64,000 nt of DNA, taken from contig CAJNDT010001225.1 in the NCBI GenBank assembly GCA_905221615.1, positions 310,001-374,000 of the forward strand, read 5' to 3'. This DNA is from Symbiodinium sp. CCMP2592. Lineage: Eukaryota; Sar; Dinophyceae; Suessiales; Symbiodiniaceae. Position 1 is the first letter of the stretch; each line of letters begins with the position of its first letter. This document shows positions 53,746-64,000 of the stretch, piece after piece. The position numbers and the translations under genes are program-made. The notes beneath the pieces are model-generated. The model saw only the letters and a list, made by a program, of their open reading frames with translations. It ran no database searches and was not told where the DNA came from.

Positions 53746-53830
53746 CCAGCAAAACGAAACAGAGCGGAGAAACACCGTACCGAGGCTCCCGGCTGCAGTG
53801 CCAAAGGGCATCTGGGAGCAGCTTGTGACT

Positions 53831-53956
53831 ACTTGGAGGATCAGGGGACTTAGTAAGTAAGGTTGCAAGTACCTTAATTGGGGATATAAGTAGTTATATG
53901 TGTAGTTACCCTAATTATAACCCTAGTTACTAAGTCCCATGATCCTCTAAGTACTG
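53831..53956. mobile_element. F5 inverted-repeat element
   Basis: TACTTGGAGGATCAGGGGAC faces GTCCCATGATCCTCTAAGTA. Confidence 0.9.
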
Positions 53957-54467
53957 GTTTAGAGTCTCGGGTTTAGGGTTTTAGGGTTTAGGGCCTCCTA
54001 AAGGGTTTAGGGGTTAGGGGTTAGTTAGGGTTTAGAGCCTGGGGCCTCCATCTACCCTCCATTCGACCCTAAATGCCCCCTGAATATACCCCTATTTGAG
54101 GGTACAAGGAGGGTCCTGGTAGAGTCTAGGGGCCTGCAGGGTTTTTGGGTTAGGGGTTAGGGTTTGAGGCTTAGGGCTTAGGGGTTTAGGGTTTAGGGTT
54201 GGGAGGGGGTAGGGTTTAGGGTTTAGGGGTTAAGGCTATAGGGCTTACAGAGTTTGCAGGATGTGTGGTCGTGCAGCCCATAGGGCTCATATAGAGTTTT
54301 ATAGCTATGGTGTTGTACAGGGCCGACAGGGCTTGTAGTTGTGGTGGGTTGCAGGGTTTTGTACTTAGGGCGAACAGCAGGGCTGAGTCTAGCGCCTCTG
54401 CTTCAGGGTCTTGGGACTCTCAGCTAAGTTCCTGGAAGCTGGGGCGACTGTCGGCTTCGGGCTGCTT

Positions 54468-54543
54468 AGAGGCTCCATAGTAGTTCCTTTTTGGGATGAC
54501 CTTATATGAACCCCAAAAAGGAGCTACTATGGGGCCTCTGGGT
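54468..54543. mobile_element. F11 inverted-repeat element, short core
   Basis: AGAGGCTCCATAGTAGTTCC faces GGAGCTACTATGGGGCCTCT; only about 35 nt lie between the arms. Confidence 0.85.
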
Positions 54544-55022
54544 AGTTAATTAGATACAGGGCTTTGCGGTTTTACTAGCAGGGATTATACGTATAACTTC
54601 TTTCAGGTAAGGGCTGCGGGTTCAGGGTTTAGAGATGTAGGGGGTTGAACTCGAGGGTTTAGGGGTTGGGGCCGTTGGGCTCGTACTTACCTTCGTGGCC
54701 TCAGGCTTTAGGCTTCTATGCTGTGGCGGTCCCAGAAAACCAGCGTGAAGGGTTTAGGGACTAGAGTATTGACGGCGTCAGGGTTGGTGATTGAATGTTG
54801 GGTAGTCATCTGACATAGGCACCTGAAGACTCCGCCGTTCCCAAGCACAAGAATAGTTGTCAATAGTATATAATGGCACGAAACCCCTCAAGTTCAGGGT
54901 TTGGGGCTTCGGGATGAGAGTTGGGACTGAGGATGATGCCTTAAGAGCACGAGTGTGGCTTTGTTTGGTTTCTGGACATTCAAGCTTCGCATAGGAGCTT
55001 GAGTCTAGCGCTTTTGGTTTAT

Positions 55023-55182
55023 TCCAAGGGTAAAAGGAGGGACCCTTAATAAGGACCCCTAGGTATATACCCTTAACAGAGCTATTATATACCCATTATA
55101 TATATATATATATATATGTATAGCCCATTACAGGGTAGGAGTCCCCATTAAGGGTCCCTCCTTTGCCCTTTTGGTTTATGTT
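55023..55182. mobile_element. F8 inverted-repeat element with TA run
   Basis: CCAAGGGTAAAAGGAGGGAC faces GTCCCTCCTTTGCCCTTTTGG. A (TA)n expansion sits at the centre. Confidence 0.85.
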
Positions 55183-55334
55183 ACTGCTTCTAAGAACCGG
55201 GTCGAAGAACAGCTAACCCCAAACCCTCAACCTTAATCCCCTCAAAGGGATACCCTAAGGGTCCATGCACCTAAGAAGCATGTACTTTGGAAGTAGTCCC
55301 TACATAGGTAAGGTGGGGCCAAAGAATACTATTT

Positions 55335-55438
55335 GGGAGTTTCCGAAAATTAGGGCTACCTTGTTGTGGGGTCCTTATAATAAGGATCCTGCTATCTAGT
55401 GTACTTTATTAGGGTCCCTTAGTTTCGGAAACCCCCAT
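55335..55438. mobile_element. F3 inverted-repeat element
   Basis: GGGAGTTTCCGAAAATTAGG faces TTAGTTTCGGAAACCCCCA; it is inserted into a larger palindrome bounded by ACTATTTGGG words. Confidence 0.85.
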
Positions 55439-55461
55439 TTGGGTATGGACCCTTAGGTTTC

Positions 55462-55509
55462 GAGGTCGCGCTTGTCCTCGAAGGTTGGTAGCCCCCGAAG
55501 CAGCGTCAC
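55462..55509 (-). CDS. candidate exon
   Basis: GTTTAG|GTG acceptor, then VTLLRGLPTFEDKRDL. The 3' limit is uncertain because donors of GA type occur at two places. Parent gene unknown. Confidence 0.35.
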
Positions 55510-55797
55510 CTAAACTCGACAGCCCTCCACGGCAGAAACGATGGTTTAGGGTTTAGGGTTTAGGGCCATTCCGCGAATCTTCGGACCCTGCCCCCAAGAA
55601 AAGGAAGACCACAACAGAAGCACAAAACTCTAAAACCTCAGACGGGAAAGCCCCCAAACCTTAGACCCTTCCACCGCCGAAGTCCTAAATGCACAGAGCC
55701 ACAGGCCGATAAAATCCTACTTGGAGGATCATGGGACTTAGTAAGTAAGGTTATAAGGGGTTCCTTAAAAGGGATCTATAGGGTTTAGGGTTTAGGG

Positions 55798-55914
55798 TCT
55801 ACTTAAAGGATCATGGGACTTAGTAAGTAAGGTTATAAGTACCCTAATTGGGGTTATAAGTATAGTTGCCCGATTTATAACTCTAGTTACTAAGTCCCAT
55901 GATCCTTTAAGTAA
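55798..55914. mobile_element. F5 inverted-repeat element
   Basis: TACTTAAAGGATCATGGGAC faces GTCCCATGATCCTTTAAGTA, almost perfect arms. A left-end fragment of another F5 copy lies 75 bp upstream (55721-55755). Confidence 0.95.
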
Positions 55915-56155
55915 AGCCCTCAACTCTAAGACCCCCCCACACTGATGCCCTGAAGCAGCAGTCCCGACGACCTCAAACCCAAACACATAAGCCCCCTAAG
56001 CCCCACAAGGACACGAACACTGGCATACCACTAGAAAGCTATACGAACCCTTAACCTTTAACTGAAATTTTCAATCGAGGTAGTATATTAAAGTCTTCCT
56101 AAACCCTTCTCCCTAAAACCTGAACACCAAACCCTAAGGCCCTAAACCGAACTTC

Positions 56156-56214
56156 CTGCAGTGCGGAGTGGCCGAAACGAAGCAACTCGGCGATCATGCG
56201 GCTGGAGGCAGGGC
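56156..56214 (-). CDS. candidate internal exon
   Basis: TCTGAG|G acceptor and CTGCAG|GA donor enclose PASSRMIAELLRFGHSALQ, 59 nt ending in phase 0. A segment near 55975-55937 (VVGTAASG) could be the next exon. Parent gene unknown. Confidence 0.4.
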
Positions 56215-56251
56215 CTCAGAGAGAGACAAAAACAGCCGGTTTAGGGTTTAG

Positions 56252-56354
56252 GTTAGAAGCTGCCCCCACCCTGTAGCAGTGGTATAATAGGAATATAATA
56301 GGGCCCTAATATAATCCTTATAGTCACTCTTACAGGGTGGGGGCAGCTTCTAAG
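56252..56354. mobile_element. unclassified inverted-repeat element
   Basis: TTAGAAGCTGCCCCCACCCT faces AGGGTGGGGGCAGCTTCTAA; the arms are perfect over 20 nt. Confidence 0.85.
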
Positions 56355-56609
56355 GTTTAGGGCAAACCCTGAAAAACCTACCTTTCTAGGGTTCCTAACT
56401 ATGACTTGCTTATACAACTGCTTAGCAAGGTGGTTTTTTGGGGGGGTTAAGGTAAGCCCTAAACACCAACCCCCTAAACTCTGCCAGGAACACCTCAAGT
56501 ATACCCTTCGCAATACAGCCGCTGTGGTGCTGGCTATGTCCCCTGATCCCCAAAACCCGACAACTGTCTCGCGCAAGACTGCTGTTGGCCCCATGTTTCA
56601 ACCTCTCTG

Positions 56610-58285
56610 GGCCGCCAGAGACCCATCAATCAGGATGAGAGCAAATGCTCCTTGCGAAGCTTGGATCTGCTCTGCCGCAAATCCATCACCCAGGGTCGCA
56701 GCAAACGTCTAAGGCAAGCTTGGCTCTGCCGCACATCTTAAATCTGATTTAGTGCCGCAGCGATGTCACCACCACAGGCAAAGTCACCCCAAGCGACCAC
56801 AGATCCCACTGCTGTCGCCACCAAAGATACCGGCACCCCAAGTGACCACAGATCCATCACCCAGGATTGCAGCAAATGCACCACCTGAAGCTTGGATCTG
56901 CTGCACATTCTTCAGCTGATCCTGTACTGCACTGCTGTCTCCACCATAGTCGACATCACCCCAGGTGACCACATGTCCCATCAATCAGGATGGCAGCAAA
57001 TCCGAGTTCAGAAGCTTGGATTCGTTGCACGTTCTTCAACTGCTCATGTACAGCACTGCTGTCACCCTCAAATCCAACATCACCCCAGGTGACCACAGAT
57101 CCATCACGTAGGATTGCAGCAAATGCGCGTGTAGAAGCTTGGATCAGCTGTACATTCTTCAACTGCTCCTGTACAGCACTGCTGTCGCCACCATAATCAA
57201 CGTTACCCCAGGTGACCACAGAGCCATCACCTAGGACTGCAGCAAATGCGCGTCCAGAAGCTTGGATCAGCTGTACATTCTTCAACTGCTGTACAGCTCT
57301 GCTGTCGCCACCCGCGGCGGCGTCACCCCAGGTCACCACAGCTCCATTATCCAAGATTGCAGCAAACCCACCCAACGAAGCCTGGATATCCTGCACATCT
57401 CGCATTTGATCCTGTACGGCATTGCTGTCGCCGCCACAGTCCGCTCTGCCCCAGATGACCACGCATCCATCATCCAGGATTGCAGCAAATGCACCATTAG
57501 AAGCTTGGATGCATTGCACGTTCTTCAGCTGCTCCCGTACAGCACTGCTGCGCCCGTCGCAGTAGTGATGACCCCAGGTGACTGTGGATCCGTCGCTTTG
57601 GAGTGCAGCAAATGCACCTGCGGATGCTTGGATTTGCTGCACATTCGTCAGCTGATTCTGTACAGCACTGCAGTCACCACCGCAGTCGGCACGGCCCCAA
57701 GTGACCACAGCTCCATCACTTAGGATTGCAGCAAATGCACCACGAGAAGCTTGGATTTGCTGCACATTCTTCAGCTGATCCTGTACGGCACTGCTGTCGC
57801 CTAATATCTGGCTTGCCCCCAGGTCACGACAGAAGCATCGCCCAGGATTGCAGCAAAAGCACAATCAGAAGCTTGGATTTGCTGCACATTCTTCAGCTGC
57901 TTCTGCACGGCACTGCAGTCGCCACCACAGTCGTCGCTGCCCCAAGTGACCACAGTTCCATCACTTAGGAGTGCGGCGAACGCAGCGAATCCACCACGGA
58001 GAAGGACATTTCTCGAATCGAAGGAAGATCAGCCCGCCTTGTCTGGTAGCTTGAAGCTGGACTTGGTTCACATGTAGGGTGAGCACGTCTCCACTCTTCA
58101 ACTTCGCTTCTGTGATAGTTGTTGCTCCGTCAAAAACCTCTCCCGAAGAGTTCAGCAGCGTCCCTCTACCCGTGGCCAGGGCACTCTGCACTCGTTTGCT
58201 TCACTGACTCAACAGACGCATCCACCTCCACTTCCAACGAGGCGCTCCTGCCGCTCAGCAGATGCACATCCACAGAAATCGGCAT
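56610..58285 (-). pseudogene. decayed UBL/RCC1-like gene (copy 3)
   Basis: ATG at 58285 opens MPISVDVHLLSGRSASLEVE, as in copies 1 and 2. The frame is then broken by a one-base gain near 58195, again near 57990, near 57810 and near 56980, with an internal deletion around 56800. About ten 41-residue repeat units are still readable between 57960 and 56790, and remnants (GDGFAAEQIQASQGAFALIL-like, in mixed frames) reach about 56610. Repeat units use KNVQQIQAS where copies 1 and 2 mostly use RDVQQIQAS, so this is a separate older branch. The decay could be natural or partly assembly error. Confidence 0.8.
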
Positions 58286-58339
58286 GATGCTTCGTAGGGT
58301 CGTAGCACCAAAGACCATGGCCTGCCATGACTACAGCAT

Positions 58340-58451
58340 ACCCAGAGACTCCAATATCCTTTAATTAAGGAATATACCTTAAATTATAATAGGATCCCTA
58401 ATATGATTTAAGGCATATTCCTTAATTAAGGGATATTGGAGTCTCTGGGTA
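58340..58451. mobile_element. F7 inverted-repeat element upstream of copy 3
   Basis: ACCCAGAGACTCCAATATCC faces GGATATTGGAGTCTCTGGGT; the arms are perfectly complementary. Confidence 0.95.
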
Positions 58452-59203
58452 CTACAGCTTCCGGGATTATGCACTGCTTTCCCTGGGCACTAGACACTAC
58501 AGCCCGTGTCCAACAGAAGGGCTTGTAACGTCGCAGCCTCAAGCCCTAAATACTGCCCTGGAGCCCTAACCCCTCCGGCTCTACTTCCAACAGCATCCTC
58601 AACACTGCTCAGGAGGTGTAGGAAATACCTACTATTGGCAGCGTCTTTCTAGCACCGAATGTACAGAAACCCTACACCCTGAACTCGCCAAGGAAGCTTT
58701 CGAAGCTTGCTACCAATGTGCTTCGGACAAAGGGTCTGAGCCGAGTTTGCGAGGACGACAGGGCTCGAAATGGGGGCCAGGAAAGCCTTTAGGGTTTAGG
58801 TCTTCCGGGTTTGGGGTTTAGTATTTCGGGCTTTTGGGTGTAAGGTCTGTTTCTCCTCTCAGACAAAATAAACGTCGAACTCCTCTCAAAGCAAGAGTCC
58901 TCCAGAGTCCTACTTCGACTCCAAATAGCCTACCCTCTTGAGGACTTCGCCGTGTCCCGGACCCCGAAAAATCTCCAAAAAATAGATCCCTTAATGGGGG
59001 TGCCTATAAAGTACCCTTAGTAGTATAGGGCGCCAACTTAGGGGATCTACTTTCCAGATCCTCCCGGGGGTCTGAGTTAGGGTTTAGGGACTTCTATCAG
59101 GAAACTCACAACAAGGAACCCGATTCGGTAGGGTTTTCTTTTTGGGGGAACACTGAATCCAGCGGCCGGAACTAAACTAACCCGAAGGTCTGAGCGAAAC
59201 CCT

Positions 59204-59318
59204 ACTCAAAGGATCACGGGACTTAGTAGCTAGAGTTACAAGTAGGGTAACTGCACATATAACTACTTATAATCCCAATTGAGGTACTGATAACCTTACT
59301 TACCCTGATCCTCCAAGT
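59204..59318. mobile_element. F5 inverted-repeat element
   Basis: TACTCAAAGGATCACGGGAC faces CTTACCCTGATCCTCCAAGTA; the right arm has lost the AGTCCC word. Confidence 0.75.
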
Positions 59319-59696
59319 AAGCCCTAAACCCCCTGAATCCTACTTAAAGGGAGTGAATGTATTCCTACGGCCACCGAAGAAAAACCTATGGTCGCCAGCT
59401 GAATTTCATGACTTCTCGTGTAGCGGACGCTCGCCCAGTTCCGGCTCTTTGGGTTCAGGGTTTAAGGCTTTGAATTTGACTTAGTTGCTGAGTTCTTAAA
59501 CCCCAAAAAAGTGTACAATTTCAGCTTTATAGTGGGTAATATTATCCCAAAAAGTGTAAGGTGTATCCGCTCACCTACTAAGTTGACGTCTATTAGAAGT
59601 CCCCGGGGTTGCGGGATCTTTGGAGTTCGTTTCACCCTAAACACGGAAACCCTCCACATGTGCAGTTCATACGGAACTTCCCAAAGTTGCTAATAC

Positions 59697-59812
59697 AGGC
59701 GCCTTAATGATTTTAACAGGGTTTGTGGAGGTTTATTGTACTATAGTTCTCATCAAGAACCCCTAAATCAAAATATATTCTTGGGTAATTATTTTAGGCC
59801 CCTAGATTATCT
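59697..59812. mobile_element. F2 inverted-repeat element
   Basis: CAGGCGCCTTAATGATTTTA faces GGGTAATTATTTTAGGCCCC. Confidence 0.7.
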
Positions 59813-59989
59813 TAGCTGAGGACAGGGCGGAGTCTGCAGATCACTGCCTTGAGATCGAGAGCCTGAGGATTGATCCGGTTCTACGTCCACTGTGGGAGAA
59901 TTGGGTTCCACTTAAAGGGGTCTACAACCCTGAACCCTAAAGCCTAAACCGTATAAGGGTTGCTGTACGGGCTACTATAAGGATTTGGT

Positions 59990-60176
59990 ATAGGGGCCTT
60001 AATAATTGGAATAGGGTTCCTTTTCAAGGGGTCTATAACCCTAAACCCTAAACTCTATCAGGGTTTTGAAAGGGCTACTAGAAGGATGCAGTCCGGGGGC
60101 CTTGATGGCCTTTGTACTCTAATTACAGATATAAAGAACCCCAAGATAGTATTGGTAATTATTTAAGCCCCTGTAT
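59990..60176. mobile_element. F2 element with expanded core
   Basis: TATAGGGGCCTTAATAATTG faces GGTAATTATTTAAGCCCCTG. The core has gained about 80 bp, including CCTAAACCCTAAACTCTATC and a duplicate of the flanking AAGGGGTCTATAACCCT, so it looks like a rearranged insertion. Confidence 0.65.
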
Positions 60177-60930
60177 TACTCTCTCTATATCGGTTCTATT
60201 GGGGGTTTGGGATCCAGTAACCTACTATATAGTCACCTTGTAATTCATGGCATCATGACCAACTCTTTTGAAGGGTTCGGGGCTGCAGATACTTTGTCTA
60301 AGCTTTCAAGGCTTAGGGGGCACTGGTCGAGCTTGAGGGTTGGAGTGCTTCAGGGTTTAGGGCACAAGGGTAAAAGTTGTAGGACATGTGGTGGTTAGTG
60401 GCTAAGGTTTACGGTTTAGGGTTTGGGTTTTAGGAGTTTAGGGTTTAGAAGTCTACTGGTTGATGGCAACTGGACCCCCAACCCTACCCCCTCTACCTTT
60501 TTCCCGGAGACCACGAACGAAACATGCCCCTTCCTCCCAGCCGCTTGCTGTCATGGAACTAAGCTACGTTACAGTGCACAGGTCACATACACCTCAAAAG
60601 CTGGGGAAGCGCCGCACCTCCAAATTCGCATCATCCTGGCACAGCCAGCGCACACGAATAGTCGTCGGGGTTAGAGCTTGCTCGGAATCTCATGGAACTT
60701 AGTTGTAAAGAGGTAAATGGGGTTATAATCAATTATACGCATAATTACCTTGTGTGGAAGCCTAGTTACTGGGTCCTAGGATCCTCGAAACCCTACACCA
60801 ACATAGATGCCTTTTAGAAGCCCTTTAAGGAACCCTATGAAGCCACTAAGTCCCAGGGTCCTTTCAGGGTTTGTCGGGTGTAGGGAGATGGCGGAGCTCA
60901 AGGGGGGCTCTGGCTTTTAGTGGGGCTTCA

Positions 60931-61035
60931 TACGGTTGATGATATAAACCCTGCATTACCCATTATAAGGGATATACCATAATTCCCATAGCTTAGGGTT
61001 CTTAAGGTAATGCAGAATTGATGTCATCAACAGTA
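60931..61035. mobile_element. F1 inverted-repeat element
   Basis: TACGGTTGATGATATAAACC faces TTGATGTCATCAACAGTA. Confidence 0.85.
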
Positions 61036-61357
61036 TTATCCGTTCCATAGGGATGCATCAAGGTTTTGATATGGTGAGGTGCCCTAAACCCTAAACCATA
61101 CCATCACCCTGAATATCCTCCCCTTTAAGGACTCGTAGAAGGAAATCCTCTTAAGGAACCCGCTTGAAAGGTAGGTTTTTGGGGGGTCTAGCAACCCCCA
61201 AACGCTACGCCCGAAACCCAGGCCCTGACTTCTTCTTCTGCACTCCAAAAACAGGCTCTTCGGGGCAGAGTCAAGCCCCAAAAAGGATAACGTTTTCAGC
61301 TATGGTCTAGGGTTTAGGGTTTAGTCAAGAACCAAAAGGTTATGGTGGGATTCTATG

Positions 61358-61468
61358 GGAGTTTCCGGAAATAAGGGCCCCCCCCCTTGTTTGGGGTCTT
61401 GATAATAAGGATCCGACCTTTTTTTTGAAGGTATTATATTAGGATCCCCATCTTCGGAAACTCCCATC
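61358..61468. mobile_element. F3 inverted-repeat element with C and T runs
   Basis: GGGAGTTTCCGGAAATAAGG faces CATCTTCGGAAACTCCCAT. Confidence 0.8.
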
Positions 61469-62265
61469 TAAACCCCAATCGGTTAAAGGTTACCTACTCA
61501 GCTACTGAGGGGGCTTAGAGGCTCCGGCTTCGCGGATTTCGGGCCGCAGGGTCTAAGGTTGATGGCGCAGGCCTGCGAGTGAGTTTAGTTAGGGTTTAGG
61601 GTTTTAGGGTTTAGGGTTTTAGGGTGTAGGGTTTAGGGTTTAAGATTTTTTTAAAGAAAAATCTATGTTGACGGTCGCACCTTTTTCCAGCCTGCCTAGG
61701 GTTTAGGGTTTAGGCTTAGGGTTCAGGGTTTCTGGCGCAGGCTTACGAGTGAGTTCATTCATGGCGGACTTCCAGAACCTCCGAAACTGTAAACCTGAAA
61801 CCCCTAAGCTCCTAAACCTTAAACTCTTCTGCGCAGCTCGAAATCCAGTCGGAACCCCTTCTACCCCCTAACAAGTAACACGGTAGGCTGAGGCCACAGC
61901 AGAAAAGGAATGAGCCCTGATAGAAACCCTCAACCCAAAATCCTACCACGAACATACCATAGGTTGGACTATCCCATAAGCCACTGTAAGCAAGCCTACA
62001 AAATAGGGATTTCCAACCGGAAGGCTTATGTGTGGGGACCCCAACGCCCAGACACTAACACTCAACCCCAACCCCCACACCGCCAATCCCCAATCAACCC
62101 TAAGAACACATATCTAATCCCCGACGTCCAAACTCCGTAAAGCTCTTACACTGCCCCTTATGAAAAATAAATTTGTAAGGCCTGAAATTCTGATGAAGCC
62201 CTTCGAAAACTCACTATAACTGCTAACTCTGACAAAAAGCTCTTCTGAAGCCCTTACATACCTTA

Positions 62266-62363
62266 ACCTACTCAAACCTACAAAAAAGTAGGGTCCCTAT
62301 GAACTCCATACTAGGGATTATAATAAGAACCTACAAAAAATAGGGTTTGGTAGGTCAAGGTAA
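62266..62363. mobile_element. F6 inverted-repeat element
   Basis: TACCTTAACCTACTCAAACC faces TAGGGTTTGGTAGGTCAAGG. Confidence 0.85.
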
Positions 62364-62435
62364 CTCAGACAGGCTGCCAAGGCCCTGCTGAACCCGAAAA
62401 TGCCTTATAGCAACCGGAAGCCCAAACCCTACCTA

Positions 62436-62545
62436 GGATACCCAGTAACCTAAGAATAAAAAGGCATCTCTTTTTGGTATTGGGTAACTTTATAAGGAAC
62501 CTAGGACTACAAAAAGGGAATAAGGGTACTACTGGGCATCCTAGC
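62436..62545. mobile_element. F9 inverted-repeat element
   Basis: TAGGATACCCAGTAACCTAA faces AGGGTACTACTGGGCATCCTA. Confidence 0.9.
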
Positions 62546-62547
62546 CT

Positions 62548-62760
62548 ACTAGACGGATCATGGGCTTAGTAACTAGGGTTATAGATGAGGCAACTACACT
62601 TATTGGAAACGAAGATACTTTTAACCTTACCATAACCTACCGAAACCTACTTTTTTTGTAGGGCCCCTATAAATTCCACATTAGGGTTTTTAATTGGAGC
62701 CCCAAAAACGTGGGGTTTGGTAGTTTAAGGTACTCACTAAGTCCCATGATCACCAGGTCG
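62548..62760. mobile_element. F5 element carrying a nested F6 element
   Basis: AGACGGATCATGGGCTTAGT at the left resumes as CTCACTAAGTCCCATGATCA at the right. The F6 element at about 62631-62731 sits between. Confidence 0.75.
62631..62731. mobile_element. F6 inverted-repeat element nested in F5
   Basis: ATAACCTACCGAAACCTACT faces GGGGTTTGGTAGTTTAAGG. TAC/GTA flank the insertion, so a TA duplication is possible. Confidence 0.75.
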
Positions 62761-62809
62761 ACCCGAACCCTGGCTTGGAGGGTCGGGGCAACTTACTAAG
62801 TTGGTACAG

Positions 62810-63182
62810 GGTTTAGGGCTTGTGGGGTTTGGGGCTTATGGGGTTTAGGGCTTATGGGGTTTAGGGTTTAGGGTTTAGGGTGCCCTCAAAAGGGATCCTA
62901 ATTAGGGGTTCTGCAACAGTATAATTACCTTTATTAGATTCCCGCAACTTACCAAGTCCCCCGACTCTCCAAGTAGACCCTAAACCCTGAACCCCAAACC
63001 CTAAGCCCCTAAACCCAAACCCCAAAACCCCAAACCCTAAGCCCCATAAGCCCTAGACCCTAAACCCCAAACCCTAAGCCCCATAAGCCCTAAACCCTAA
63101 ACCCCAAACCCTAAGCCCCATAAGCCCTAGACCCTAAACCCCAAACCCTAAGCCCCATAAGCCCTCGACCCTAAACCCCGGG
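62810..63182. repeat. telomere-like blocks in opposite orientations
   Basis: TTTAGGG-type units on the plus strand (to 62882) are followed by an array of CCCTAAACCCCAAACCCTAA and GCCCCATAAGCCCTAGACCC units, a higher-order repeat of about 48 bp present at least four times (62985-63180). Confidence 0.9.
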
Positions 63183-63191
63183 CCACGACAC

Positions 63192-63221
63192 CTCCAGGGG
63201 CTGAGCGGGATTGCCTTGCGC
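63192..63221 (-). CDS. candidate small internal exon
   Basis: CAGCAG|G acceptor and GAG|GT donor enclose ten codons AQGNPAQPLE. It sits alone between two telomere-like blocks. Its size makes chance a real alternative. Confidence 0.25.
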
Positions 63222-63237
63222 CTGCTGTAACTTGAGT

Positions 63238-63405
63238 TTCTATAGGGCTTAGGGTTTATGGGGTTTATAGGGTTTAGGGTTTAGGGTTTAGGGTCTAGGG
63301 ATTAGAGGGCTTATAGGGTTTATAGGGCTTAGGGTTTTTAGGGTTTAGGGTTTGTAGGGTTCAGGGTTCAGGGTTCAGGGTTGAAGGTTTAGGGTTCTTT
63401 AGGTG
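63238..63405 (+). repeat. telomere-like TTTAGGG-derived block
   Basis: Variant heptamers TTTAGGG, TTATAGGG and TTCAGGG in tandem. Confidence 0.9.
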
Positions 63406-63769
63406 TTCTAGACTAGGGATTTCTGAGGTCTTGAAGGGTCGCCTTGTCGGGGTCTGTCAGATTTATAAAGTCTGTTTGTGTACCCAAGTGTGATAGGGTT
63501 GTACAGGCATTCATGGGGTTGTGTAAGGTTTCAAAGGCTTGGGTAGACGGCCTCAAACAAGGAATCTTTGGAATTTCGGGCAGCAAAATGGAGCCTGATT
63601 AAGAAACCCTGAATCTCTATCAGGGTTCGTTTTCCAATCCTAAGATTTTGGGGCTTTGGGGTTTTAGGGCCAGAATTTGATAATCAGGTCCCTAAACCCC
63701 TAAACCCCTCATCCGGTTCCTACGTTACACCCGAGGCGACCCTGCGGCCAATTTTCCTGTCACTAAATG

Positions 63770-63872
63770 CGTGGTTGTCAAAATTATGGTCCCTTTTCTG
63801 GGTACCCTGAATATTAGGTGCCGTATTATAATAGGGACCCACAAAGGGACCATAATTTTGACAACCGCCCAA
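63770..63872. mobile_element. F4 inverted-repeat element
   Basis: CGTGGTTGTCAAAATTATGG faces CATAATTTTGACAACCGCCC. Confidence 0.9.
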
Positions 63873-64000
63873 ATGGGAATTGAAGGCTTCAGAGTTCCCA
63901 GAACCCCCTAAGTGCCTGAATGGTTTGGGGTTGAAGAGAAGGACAGCAACAAACGATGACCACCACACATGATTCCTGCTCTGCAGGCTCTTAAGCCTAC

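Larger units (their letters stand above)
58460..63180. other. region of repeats without a convincing gene
   Basis: Inverted-repeat elements, telomere-like DNA and short open stretches. The best coding hints are minus-strand DDANLEVRRFPSF after a GCCAG|G acceptor near 60645 and GERPLHEKS near 59430; neither is supported well enough to annotate. Confidence 0.45.

Noticed and set aside
62810..63405. A true chromosome end
   Set aside because: Heptamer blocks here are degenerate, occur in both orientations and are followed by other sequence; similar blocks occur throughout the window.

Overview
The window looks like nuclear DNA of a dinoflagellate, most likely a core or symbiodiniacean-type lineage. 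Four things point there. (1) A complete actin gene can be rebuilt on the minus strand from 12 exons, and its introns start with GT, GC or GA while every intron ends AG followed by exonic G; this mixed-donor AG|G rule is known from symbiodiniacean genomes. (2) The non-coding background is saturated with degenerate TTTAGGG/CCCTAAA heptamers. (3) There are three copies of a ubiquitin-like plus short RCC1-like repeat protein of a kind common in dinoflagellate gene sets. (4) Nearly all recognisable coding sequence lies on one strand (minus), as in the unidirectional gene blocks of dinoflagellates.

Layout. 0-10.8 kb: actin, 1,131 coding nt spread over 9.6 kb. 11.6-15.9 kb: a small five-exon candidate gene. 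16.6-20.0 kb: a multi-exon candidate membrane protein. 20.0-24.9 kb: a Penelope-like retroelement, minus strand, bounded by 484-bp direct repeats that differ at one position and by an 11-bp target-site duplication. 25.1-26.5 kb: two candidate exons that may belong to the gene interrupted by the retroelement. 27.2-32.0 kb: two tandem UBL/RCC1-like genes. 32.2-38.0 kb: mostly non-coding. 38.1-38.9 kb: candidate exons around a long (CT)n tract. 40.9-43.6 kb: two candidate genes. 46-49 kb: isolated exons. 49.3-50.35 kb: a decayed LINE 3' end on the plus strand. 51.6-53.5 kb: exons of two candidate genes. 55.4-56.2 kb: small exons. 56.6-58.3 kb: a decayed third UBL/RCC1-like copy. 58.5-64 kb: repeats and telomere-like DNA with one candidate exon.

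The dominant structural theme is a swarm of about 80-130 bp inverted-repeat elements (at least a dozen terminal-repeat families, labelled F1-F13 here). They pack introns and intergenic DNA, nest inside one another, and where resolvable duplicate TA. Several coincide with inferred introns or supply a splice dinucleotide, and two actin introns are bounded by 12-13 nt direct repeats. Together these suggest introner-like intron gain by DNA transposons.

The small-exon gene models outside actin, the UBL/RCC1 genes and the retroelement rest on open frames, compatible phases and the AG|G rule learned from actin. They are hypotheses, not established genes. Element boundaries are read by eye and may be off by several bases.
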